Positions 1 through 8,742 of a stretch of 32,323 bases of DNA are shown here, in pieces; position 1 is the stretch's first letter; every line of letters starts with the position of its first letter. The notes under the pieces are model-generated. The model did no database searches and was not told the DNA's origin. It was given only the letters and a program-made list of their open reading frames with translations. The translations under genes were made by a program, and so were the position numbers. The DNA lies in NCBI GenBank assembly GCA_913051705.1, contig CAJXCW010000025.1, positions 1 through 32,323 on the forward strand, written 5' to 3'. Source of the stretch: an uncultured bacterium. GTDB lineage: Bacteria > JAAXHH01.

Positions 1-4
1 CATC

Positions 5-335
5 TTAGCCTGCCGTCGAGATGATACTGGGGTAAGGTCGCGAAAACAGGATGTAGTATGGGTCGACATAGGCCGTGATTTCCACAGGGATACCCGATTC
101 GGAGAATTTAAAGGCGTTATCGATCAGCTTCTCCATGATTTTGAGGAACCCAAAACGGTCCCAGATAGGGCATGGTGCCGTCGAAAACGATTAAATCCGG
201 TTTATGGTCTGCTCTAAGCCATTGTAAGGCTTCCATGTTGTTGTGCACGGTGACGACATGAAATTTGTCCTTCGTGTCGAATTTCAGCAGCGTCCTGATA
301 TTGGGTTGATCGTCGATGACTAATATGGTTTTCAT
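5..335 (-). pseudogene. Decayed response regulator / histidine kinase remnant (REC N-terminus joined out of frame to a HATPase N-box)
   Basis: Minus-strand ATG at 335 gives MKTILVIDDQPNIRTLLKFDTKDKFHVVTVHNNMEALQWLRADHKPDLIVFDGTMPYL (receiver domain). The neighbouring frame then reads GFLKIMEKLIDNAFKFSESGIPVEITAYVD (HATPase N-box-like, LIDNAFKFS) to a TAA near 5-7. The intervening protein is missing. Confidence 0.65.
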
Positions 336-531
336 GGTGGTCTCACTCTCTTTTTGAGCCGGCTCCAATACATCTGATCCGAATGAGGCGGCAAATAGGT
401 GCCAAACCTCACGGGAATTATTTTTTAAATCGTAACAGGGTGTTTTTATTTGATTTAAATTTGTTTTTTCGGTAGAGAGCGTCGAAGCGTGATGCGTTAA
501 TCACCCGGATATTTTGCCAGCTTATGAGCAT

Positions 532-558
532 AAAATGAGACCGAATCTCATTTTGAGA
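532..558. promoter_or_regulatory. Overlapping inverted repeats upstream of htpG
   Basis: AAAATGAGA-ccgaa-TCTCATTTT (532-554), overlapping TCTCA-ttt-TGAGA (546-558). Confidence 0.45.
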
Positions 559-602
559 TGATCTTGAACAGAAATATCCATCAATAGAACATGCACATCA
601 TA

Positions 603-631
603 TTGACAAAACCGGTTTTTTGCCCTATTTT
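603..631 (+). promoter_or_regulatory. Putative sigma70-like promoter of htpG
   Basis: TTGACA (603-608), 17-nt spacer, TATTTT (626-631). The spacer region contains the palindrome AAAACCGGTTTT (608-619). Confidence 0.45.
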
Positions 632-721
632 AAGTTGCTTTCGTCCAAAGCGTATAGAGGCTACAACCTGAGCCATTACACAACAGAGCAATCCTGCTTA
701 TTACTGTGAAAGGAGGCAGAG

Positions 722-2689
722 ATGTCAGAAACCACAGACACGCCTGTCGAGACCATGGAGTTTAAAAGTGAGCTGCGTCAGATTCTTCATCTCATCACGC
801 ACTCACTGTATTCCCATAAAGAAGTTTTCTTACGGGAGCTGATCAGCAACGCCAGTGATGCGATCAATAAAATACGTTTTAACTCTATAAATAATGAAGA
901 CTTGCTCGAAGGCGATAAAGACTGGAAGATCAGGCTGACCGCCGACAAGGAAAAGAACACATTGACGGTGTCGGACAACGGGGTGGGGATGTCGCGTGAG
1001 ACGATCATTGATCAGCTCGGTACCATTGCCAAATCCGGCACCATGGAATTTCTCGAAACCCTCAAAAATGCCGAAGATGCCAGCCGTCCGGATTTAATCG
1101 GACAGTTTGGTGTGGGATTCTATTCCGCCTTTATGGTCGCCGACCGGGTGACGGTGATTTCTCGTCTTGCGGGCGATCCGCCGGATCAGGGCGTTCGCTG
1201 GATATCGGCTGGAGAGGGTGAGTTCACGGTTGCTGTGGTTGAAAAAGAAACACTCGGTACCGATGTCACGCTTCATCTGAAAGACGGCGAGAAGGCATTC
1301 CTCGATGAGTGGCGGTTGCGCCAGGTCGTCAAAGAGTTCTCGGACTTCATCGAGTATCCGGTGGTCATGGACGTGGAACGGCAGGAGCCGGTCGAACAGA
1401 AAGAGGGCACGGAAGAGGACAAGAAGGAAGAGGATAAAGCGCCCGAGACCAGGACCGTTGTCAAAGAAGAAACACTCAACTCCATGAAAGCCCTGTGGCT
1501 GCGATCGAAGAGCGAAGTGGAAGAGGACGAGTATAACGCCTTCTACAAGCAGATCTCGAACGATTTCAACGATCCGGCCAAAGTGATTCACTACACCGCC
1601 GAAGGGCTTACCGAGTTCAAGGTCCTGCTCTTTATCCCTGCCAAACGGCCGTTCGACCTGATGTTCGGCGATCCCAAGGTGGGGCCCAAGTTGTACGTAC
1701 AGCGTGTGCAGATCATGGAAAACTGCGAAGAACTGCTGCCGGCTTATCTGCGTTTCGTCAAGGGGGTGGTGGACTGCGCCGATCTGCCGCTCAACGTCTC
1801 ACGCGAGATCCTCCAGCAGAATCCGATACTGGACCGGATCAAGAAAAACATCGTCAAGCGCATCTTCACCACCCTCGAAGAGATGAAGAAGGACGAGTCC
1901 GACAAGTATGTGGAATTCTTTAAAGAACTGGGTATGATCATGAAAGAGGGGCTGGCGCAGGATTTTGAGAACAAAGAGCCGCTCTCCGGCCTGATGATCT
2001 ATGAATCCATGAATACCGAAGCCGGATCATACATATCGCTCGATGAATATGTGGAGAAAATGCCGCCGGATCAGGAAGAGATCTATTATCTTACCGGTGA
2101 GCATCGGGGCATGCTCGAGAATACGCCCTATCTGGAAGTATTCAAAGACCGCAGTTGGGATGTTCTGTTCATGACCGATCCCATCGATGAGTTCGCGATG
2201 TCTTCTCTGACAGATTATAAAGAGAAGAAATTCCAGGCCGCAGACAAAGGGAATGTAGAGCCCGACGAGACGACCAAGGCAAAAGCTGAGGATAACGAAA
2301 AAACATATAAGAGTTTGTTCGAAACGCTCAAGAGTAAACTCTCAGAGGTCCAGGATATCCGCTTATCGACTCGTTTGAAAGACAGCGCCTCCTGTCTGGT
2401 CGCCGACGAAGGAGGCATGGGCGCCCATATGGAGCGGCTCATGCAACGCATGGGGGATGGCGGCGGTGGACAGACCTCAAAACGCATCCTGGAACTCAAC
2501 GCCGAGCATCCGATCATTCAGGGTCTCCAGAAGCTGCACGCCAGCGATCAGAACGATGCCCGTATCGAAAATATGGGCCGACTGCTGTACGAACAGGCCG
2601 TCGTTGCCGAAGGGTCCAAGCTCGACGATCCTGTCGGCTTCGCAAAACGAATTAATGATCTGCTGGTGAAAGATTTGATTAGAATTTAG
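722..2689 (+). CDS. htpG: Molecular chaperone HtpG (Hsp90 family)
   Basis: 655 aa. Hsp90 motifs: FLRELISNASDAINKIR, DNGVGM, GQFGVGFYSAFMVAD, LPLNVSREILQQNPIL. AGGAGG SD just upstream. Confidence 0.97.
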   Translation: MSETTDTPVETMEFKSELRQILHLITHSLYSHKEVFLRELISNASDAINKIRFNSINNEDLLEGDKDWKIRLTADKEKNTLTVSDNGVGMSRETIIDQLGTIAKSGTMEFLETLKNAEDASRPDLIGQFGVGFYSAFMVADRVTVISRLAGDPPDQGVRWISAGEGEFTVAVVEKETLGTDVTLHLKDGEKAFLDEWRLRQVVKEFSDFIEYPVVMDVERQEPVEQKEGTEEDKKEEDKAPETRTVVKEETLNSMKALWLRSKSEVEEDEYNAFYKQISNDFNDPAKVIHYTAEGLTEFKVLLFIPAKRPFDLMFGDPKVGPKLYVQRVQIMENCEELLPAYLRFVKGVVDCADLPLNVSREILQQNPILDRIKKNIVKRIFTTLEEMKKDESDKYVEFFKELGMIMKEGLAQDFENKEPLSGLMIYESMNTEAGSYISLDEYVEKMPPDQEEIYYLTGEHRGMLENTPYLEVFKDRSWDVLFMTDPIDEFAMSSLTDYKEKKFQAADKGNVEPDETTKAKAEDNEKTYKSLFETLKSKLSEVQDIRLSTRLKDSASCLVADEGGMGAHMERLMQRMGDGGGGQTSKRILELNAEHPIIQGLQKLHASDQNDARIENMGRLLYEQAVVAEGSKLDDPVGFAKRINDLLVKDLIRI

Positions 2690-2696
2690 AAAAAAT

Positions 2697-2737
2697 ACGG
2701 AGTGCGGAGTGAAAACGGCTTTTACTCCGCACTCCGT
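2697..2737. terminator. Perfect long hairpin downstream of htpG
   Basis: ACGGAGTGCGGAGT (2697-2710) and ACTCCGCACTCCGT (2724-2737), with additional inner pairing. Immediately follows the htpG stop. No strong T-tract follows, so the terminator role is tentative. Confidence 0.5.
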
Positions 2738-2775
2738 ACTGCACTTATCTTGCTTTCCTTACTCCAAATCAATCC

Positions 2776-5502
2776 ATGAGCCAGACTATAGAGCCGGCGT
2801 GGGTACACCGCGGATTCGAGGCCTTTTCCAGAGGCGCGTTCGACAATGGCGGCGACAATCTCTATGTAAATGCTAAGGGCATTATAGAGATGATTCACCG
2901 GTTTGATGTTAATAATGACGGTCATGTGGATATTATATTTCCCAACGCCCATGGGTATCTCGAGCGTGGTCCGACCTGGATTTACACACAGCCAAGCGAT
3001 AAGAACGAAGTCTGGCCCCGGCAGACGCTACCTAACGATAGTGGGTGGATGAGTCGGGCGGTGGATGTGGATGGCGATGGGTATCTCGATCTGATTGTCG
3101 TTAATGGGGAGAACGGCGTCACCTCGGAACTTGACTCGTATATCTATTGGGGCGGTCCGGATGGGTTAAGCGGCGAACGCACGGTATTACCTGCCGTCGG
3201 GGCTTATGATGTTACCACCGTCGATGGGCATGGTACGGGACGTCTGGACCTCATTCTCCCTTCCGCCTGGCTCGACCACCATAATCCGGGTGTGTCCCGA
3301 CCTGTACACGTGTATGAGCAGGTCGCGCCACGCAAGTTCGAAGACGTATCCGAACGCTACGGGCTTACAGGGATGGCAGCACTTTCCGTCGTCTGTGAAG
3401 ACCTCAATGGAGACGGCCACCCCGAACTCATTGTGGCCAACTACCGGGAGGGATTTGAATACGACATTGAATCTTATGTCTACTGGGGCACAGAAGATGG
3501 TTTCGATACCACGGCCCCTCTGAAGCTTCCCACCCATTTTGCCATGCAGGTCATTTTGGGCGACCTCAATGGGGATGGCCACAAGGAGATTGTGTTCACC
3601 GGCGGGAACAAGATCTACATTTACTGGAACAGAGCCGGTGTATTCCGTCCTGAAGACCTGACGATTCTCGAAGCCCGGGGAAATAGCACCATGTTCTGTC
3701 AGGGGGCCGTTCGCGCAGATATAAGCGATGTAGATGGAGACGGCAGGAATGAACTGCTTATCGCCACCCGGGAAGGCATAGAAATACGCACGCTGGACAA
3801 TCTGAACCAGGCGGCGACCATGCTGCCGCTGACCTTCTGTAGCTGGGTTACGGCGGCTGACCTGGACGGGGACGGTCGCCCCGAATTGGTGGCGTCCAAA
3901 TATCAGAACGACCTGACCTATGAGACCGAGTCGGCTATTTTCTGGAATGGCCCCGACGGATTCTCAAAAGATCGGATAACCTGGCTGCCGACAGGCGGTA
4001 CGATGGGGTGTACCACGGGTGATCTGGACGGCGATGGCCACCCGGAAGTGATCTTCAACAGTACCATGGGTGGTCCGTCTCAGACGGACCCCGATTTTCC
4101 GCTCTACATCTATCTTGGCAACGAGACCTCTGAGTACACCCCTTCCCGCAGGCTGGAGCTGCCGACAGGCGGAGGAACCAATACCTATGCCCTGGCCGAT
4201 CTGGATCAGGACGGCTTTGCCGACCTGGTAATAATCGCCCCCGAAGGCCTCAGGATCTTTCACGGCGGTCCGGACGGGCTCAAACCGGATAGATACTCTA
4301 TTCTTCCCAGCCGAGGACACCCATTTTACTACGTGCTGGTCGCCGATTTCAACCGTGATGGGTGGCTGGATCTGCTGGCGATCACCTACACTTATGACGA
4401 TAAACCGGAGACGCTGGCTAATTCTTCGGTGATCTTCTACGGTTCGCCCGACGGGTTTTCGCCTGACCGCTCGGCGGTTCTGCCGACTTTCTGCAGCGGC
4501 AACGCACAGATCGCCGATGTGGATCAGGATGGCTGGCTCGATGTCATTTTCTATAATCCACTGGGCCACGTTGACATTTACCTCGGTGGTCCGGACGGAT
4601 TCTCAGAACAGAGGATGCAGAAGATTCCTCTCAAGGCAACGGGTACCGTGTGCGCTATCAACCGTGCCGATCTGAACGGTAACGGCTGGCTGGATTTGAT
4701 CGTGGTCGTCATGGGGCATTACACGCGCGAAGGCAGCGGATTCTTCATTCTTTACGGTGGACCGGACGGTTTTTCACCCGACCGTACCGAGTTCCATCCT
4801 ACAGAGGCCTCGAGCATCATGATCTCCGTGGCGGATCTAAATAACAACGGGCGCCTGGATCTGCTGGTACCCGCCTATTCTACGCAATTTACCAGGGAGC
4901 TGCCGGGCTTGATCTTCCGGGGAGACGGCAAAAGCTTTGATTTCGATAATCCTTTCAAGATTCCCTGCGATTCCTCCTGTGCCTTTGTAGCCGTTGATAT
5001 AAACGGCAACGGCTACCCTGACCTGCTTACGGTGTGCCACCGCAATGATCTCGGGCATCAGGTGGACTCCCTGCTTTTCTGGAACGGCCCTGATGGACTC
5101 TCATTCGACCGGGTCACCCGTCTACCGGGCCTGGGGCCCCACCTCGCTTCTCCACGGGATTTCGGCAATGCGTTCACCAGAGAACCCCTGGAGCATTACG
5201 TCTCGCCGCCCTACGAAATGAAGGACCTTGACCCCATCCGGATCACGTGGAAAGCAGAGACGCCTGAGAAAACGCAGATCAAATTCCAACTCCGCCGGGC
5301 GGCAGACCAGGAGCAACTTGAAGATGCCCTCTGGGAAGGACCTGAGGGAGAAAACACGTTCTATGAAACACCAGGTGAGGTGATTCAAGGGATGGATAAG
5401 ATGACCGAATGGCTGCAATACAGGGTGACGTTTGTTTCCCTCAACGGATGCCGCACGGCCAGATTGGAAGAAGTTCGTGTGGATTTTGAGACCGTGACAT
5501 AA
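2776..5502 (+). CDS. FG-GAP/VCBS repeat (beta-propeller) protein
   Basis: 908 aa with about 14 Ca-binding-like DxDxDG / DxNxDG motifs (e.g. DVNNDGHVD, DVDGDGYLD, DLNGDGHPE, DLDGDGRPE, DVDQDGWLD) and recurrent GGPDGFSPDR loops. No evident signal peptide. Confidence 0.85.
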   Translation: MSQTIEPAWVHRGFEAFSRGAFDNGGDNLYVNAKGIIEMIHRFDVNNDGHVDIIFPNAHGYLERGPTWIYTQPSDKNEVWPRQTLPNDSGWMSRAVDVDGDGYLDLIVVNGENGVTSELDSYIYWGGPDGLSGERTVLPAVGAYDVTTVDGHGTGRLDLILPSAWLDHHNPGVSRPVHVYEQVAPRKFEDVSERYGLTGMAALSVVCEDLNGDGHPELIVANYREGFEYDIESYVYWGTEDGFDTTAPLKLPTHFAMQVILGDLNGDGHKEIVFTGGNKIYIYWNRAGVFRPEDLTILEARGNSTMFCQGAVRADISDVDGDGRNELLIATREGIEIRTLDNLNQAATMLPLTFCSWVTAADLDGDGRPELVASKYQNDLTYETESAIFWNGPDGFSKDRITWLPTGGTMGCTTGDLDGDGHPEVIFNSTMGGPSQTDPDFPLYIYLGNETSEYTPSRRLELPTGGGTNTYALADLDQDGFADLVIIAPEGLRIFHGGPDGLKPDRYSILPSRGHPFYYVLVADFNRDGWLDLLAITYTYDDKPETLANSSVIFYGSPDGFSPDRSAVLPTFCSGNAQIADVDQDGWLDVIFYNPLGHVDIYLGGPDGFSEQRMQKIPLKATGTVCAINRADLNGNGWLDLIVVVMGHYTREGSGFFILYGGPDGFSPDRTEFHPTEASSIMISVADLNNNGRLDLLVPAYSTQFTRELPGLIFRGDGKSFDFDNPFKIPCDSSCAFVAVDINGNGYPDLLTVCHRNDLGHQVDSLLFWNGPDGLSFDRVTRLPGLGPHLASPRDFGNAFTREPLEHYVSPPYEMKDLDPIRITWKAETPEKTQIKFQLRRAADQEQLEDALWEGPEGENTFYETPGEVIQGMDKMTEWLQYRVTFVSLNGCRTARLEEVRVDFETVT

Positions 5503-5752
5503 GGATGAAGATAAAGGATGAACCTGAATACCTGCGATTTTTCAAAGCCCGGTTTGAACCGTGACCTTGAAAATAAAGCCCATAGACGAGAATAACTACC
5601 CATATGGACCCATTTTTGTTATCATTCTACATTCAACTGCTCCGTCTGGTGCATACCATCAAGAATGGCCTTTTCAATCAAAATTCATAAATCATAAATC
5701 AACAATTGGTATTACGTGAGAAACTGTTCGAAAACATGAGGTTGCACTTCTA

Positions 5753-6688
5753 GTGAATATCTTGATTAAAGATGTCTATACGCCAGACGCTTTGGCTTTA
5801 TTACAAACAAAAGAGGATGTGAATCTTACACGGTCATATAATCTACAGTTGAACGAGGCTGAACTGGAGGAAACGGACATCTTGCTTATTCGCAGTCGAA
5901 CAAAATTAAGCAAGGAGGTCTTAGCAAAGGCCAAAAAAATCGAATTTATTGTAACGGCAACAAGTGGGTATGATCATATCGATTTAGAATACTGCAGACA
6001 GAATCAAATCAAGGTTGCTCACACGCCTGATGCCAATAGAGACAGCGCGGCAGAACTTGCTATTATGTTAATGCTTAACTGCATTCGTCATAGCCGTGAC
6101 GCGCTAACATCCATTAAGGCAAATAATTGGAGACAAGAAGTCCCCAGAGGCCACACGCTGTCCGGAAAAACCCTGGGCATCATCGGGTTGGGTCGGGTAG
6201 GCTCCCGCGTGGCGGAACTGGCGCAGGGGTTTAAGATGAAGGTAACAGCTTTTGATCCTTATCAGCCTGACGAGCAATTTCAAACATACCATGTTGAACG
6301 TAGCGGCTACACCGAACTTTTAAAACAATCGGACATTGTGAGCTACCATGTGCCCCTTACGGAAGAAACCCGGTATATGTTGAATGACCGGGCTCTGGCA
6401 TCCATTTCAAAGGGTACAATCGTTATTAATGCCTGCCGTGGTGGGGTGGTGGATGAGCAGGCACTTTACCAGGCATTGGTGAGCCGTAAAATTGCCGCAG
6501 CCGGCCTGGATGTTTTTGAGCAAGAACCTCTCCCCAAGGAGTCCGACCTGAGAACGCTCCCCAATGTTTTCATGACAACGCATCTGGGCGCTTATACCTA
6601 CGAGTCCATCTCCGCAGCCTCTCGACAAGCGGTTCAAGCCGTTTGCTTATTTCTTGAAAACAAAGAAGTACCTTGTTGCCTGGTTTGA
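5753..6688 (+). CDS. D-isomer-specific 2-hydroxyacid dehydrogenase (SerA-like)
   Basis: GTG start. GIIGLGRVGSRVAELAQGF nucleotide-binding motif, NACRGGVVDEQALYQAL, AAAGLDVFEQEPLP, TTHLGAYTYES. Confidence 0.9.
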   Translation: MNILIKDVYTPDALALLQTKEDVNLTRSYNLQLNEAELEETDILLIRSRTKLSKEVLAKAKKIEFIVTATSGYDHIDLEYCRQNQIKVAHTPDANRDSAAELAIMLMLNCIRHSRDALTSIKANNWRQEVPRGHTLSGKTLGIIGLGRVGSRVAELAQGFKMKVTAFDPYQPDEQFQTYHVERSGYTELLKQSDIVSYHVPLTEETRYMLNDRALASISKGTIVINACRGGVVDEQALYQALVSRKIAAAGLDVFEQEPLPKESDLRTLPNVFMTTHLGAYTYESISAASRQAVQAVCLFLENKEVPCCLV

Positions 6689-6750
6689 AAAAGGAAGGAC
6701 CAGGACAGGAAACACGCAAACCAGTATCCATCCACGGAGTATCTCCATAC

Positions 6751-8418
6751 ATGCTTCAAGCAACCTGTACAGCCCTGATTTGCTGCCTGTTATTTTCCGC
6801 CTGCGAGCAGGTGGATCAAACGATGCAGCAGACCATAGGTAAACGGATTAACTCGGTGGGTAAGGTCCTGCCGGCCGATGCAGCGGACGCGGGGCAGCAG
6901 ATTATACGGTTTATGAGTCCGGAGCCGCGCAGCCTGGATCCGAGTATCTATCCGTATGATACGGAAGCGACCATCTTTCCGTTCGAACCGTTGCTTGTGA
7001 AAGATGAATCCTGGACGCCCGTTCCGGCCGCCGCGAATCGCTGGGAGACGGAGGACGGCATCACCTGGACGTTTTATCTACGCCCCGGCATGCGCTGGAG
7101 CGATGGATCACCCCTGACGGCGTATGATTTTGTGTATTCCTATCGCCGTATCCTCAATCCCCAATCTAAGAATATCTACGCGTTTTTCTACTTCGATATT
7201 AAAAATGCAGAAGCCCTCGTCAAAGGGGAAATCGATGATATGGACGCCCTGGGTATTCGCGCTGTGGACGATACCACGCTCGTCATCGAAACAGAAAAAC
7301 CCGCCCCGTATCTGCCGCACATTGTGTCCTTCGCCGACGCGGTGCCCGTACCACAACGACAGGTGGAAAAGTACGGCCGTAAATGGACCGATCCGGAAAA
7401 TATCGTGACCAATTCCGGATTCAAAGTATCGGAATGGGTCCACGGCAGCCATATGACGCTGGTACCCGATCCGTTCTATAACGGTCCCCACAAACCCTAT
7501 CTGGAAAAAGTCATTCACCCGTTCCAGGATGCCTCCGCAGCGACGATCCTGCCCTATGAGAGTGATGAGGTGGATATCGTAGGACTGGATGTGACCGATC
7601 TGGAGCGGATACAACGCGATCCGGCGTTGAAAGACGAGCTGGTCCGGTTTCATGCCATGAACACCTGGTACATGTTTTTCAGAACGCAACAGCCGCCGTT
7701 TAACGACGTGCGGGTGCGGGAAGCCGTCTCGCGGTCACTCGACAGGGAAAATATGGCCAGTGCGATTCTACAGGGCGGAGCGATTCCGGCTTATTCCATG
7801 ATCCCGCCCGGATTCAAAGAATACGAAGGGACCGCCCATGAAAGTTACCAGGGGTTTAGTCCCGATCGTGCCCGCGCGCTCATGCGGGAAGCCGGCTATC
7901 CGAATGGTCGGGGATTTCCGAAGCAGGAACTCTGGATGCGGGCGCCTAACCCCTCACAACGCATGGTCGGCGTAGCCATACAGAGTATGCTGAAACAGCA
8001 TCTGGGCATTAATGTAGAAATCCGCAGCGCCGACCGGTCCATGTATATGAATAACCTGTATAAATGGAATATGAACCTGGGCTTTATCGCTTTCGGCGCC
8101 GATTTCCTCGATCCACGCAGCATACTGGACATGATCTGGCATGCCCAGCCACGCGGTGTCGGCAGGCAGGACTGGACCAATCCGGTATTCGACCAACTGG
8201 TGGAAGAAGCCGCCTCCGAACTGGATCCCGTCAAACGTGCCGAACTATACCGCGACGCCTCAACCGTCATGGCTAAAGATTATCCGGCCGCCTTCCTGTA
8301 TCACGACATCGGCCTCCAACTCCGTAAGCCCTGGGTCAAAGGCTATACCACCTACGGGGACGGCACAGTGGGGGCGTTTAAATGGGCCAGGATGTATGTG
8401 GCGGCGGAGAAGGATTAA
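6751..8418 (+). CDS. Oligopeptide ABC transporter substrate-binding lipoprotein (SBP_bac_5 family)
   Basis: In-frame ATG at 6751 gives the lipoprotein signal MLQATCTALICCLLFSAC. Body: EPRSLDPSIYPYDTEATIFPFEPLLVKDESW, RPGMRWSDGSPLTAYDFVYSYRRIL. Confidence 0.88.
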   Translation: MLQATCTALICCLLFSACEQVDQTMQQTIGKRINSVGKVLPADAADAGQQIIRFMSPEPRSLDPSIYPYDTEATIFPFEPLLVKDESWTPVPAAANRWETEDGITWTFYLRPGMRWSDGSPLTAYDFVYSYRRILNPQSKNIYAFFYFDIKNAEALVKGEIDDMDALGIRAVDDTTLVIETEKPAPYLPHIVSFADAVPVPQRQVEKYGRKWTDPENIVTNSGFKVSEWVHGSHMTLVPDPFYNGPHKPYLEKVIHPFQDASAATILPYESDEVDIVGLDVTDLERIQRDPALKDELVRFHAMNTWYMFFRTQQPPFNDVRVREAVSRSLDRENMASAILQGGAIPAYSMIPPGFKEYEGTAHESYQGFSPDRARALMREAGYPNGRGFPKQELWMRAPNPSQRMVGVAIQSMLKQHLGINVEIRSADRSMYMNNLYKWNMNLGFIAFGADFLDPRSILDMIWHAQPRGVGRQDWTNPVFDQLVEEAASELDPVKRAELYRDASTVMAKDYPAAFLYHDIGLQLRKPWVKGYTTYGDGTVGAFKWARMYVAAEKD

Positions 8419-8582
8419 CTGATTTGTTGATGGATGACGGATCGACTATTAAGCCAATCAGTCAACCTGATCTCTCGCGAGCCATCCCACCGAATTAGAA
8501 AAACTCTACGATATATCCATATCATTTTATCATTTTAAAATCACACTTAAATCAATATTTTAAATAAGTTATATACCTTTCC

Positions 8583-8620
8583 CATTGAAAAATGATCACT
8601 ATGTTGATCAACATTGAAAA
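8583..8620. promoter_or_regulatory. Putative operator upstream of cysH
   Basis: Direct repeat CATTGAAAA at 8583-8591 and 8612-8620, plus the perfect palindrome ATGTTGATCAACAT at 8601-8614. Confidence 0.45.
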
Positions 8621-8628
8621 TTTACTTC

Positions 8629-8656
8629 TTGACATAGCCCGATTTTTCCGTAGAAT
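8629..8656 (+). promoter_or_regulatory. Putative sigma70-like promoter of cysH
   Basis: TTGACA (8629-8634), 16-nt spacer, TAGAAT (8651-8656). Confidence 0.5.
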
Positions 8657-8742
8657 GGTGACTTAGATTGAGTAGAAATCTAACAACAGACCCCACGTTC
8701 CATCACCGCCGCGATGCGAGCCGAAAGAGAAAGCACACGATC

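Noticed and set aside
787-2517. Antisense and alternate-frame ORFs within htpG (e.g. 1094-1591 -)
   Set aside because: Shadow ORFs of a clear htpG CDS; low-complexity translations without family signal.
3964-4569. 201 aa antisense ORF inside the FG-GAP gene
   Set aside because: Generated by the repeated codon pattern of the propeller repeats; no family signal.
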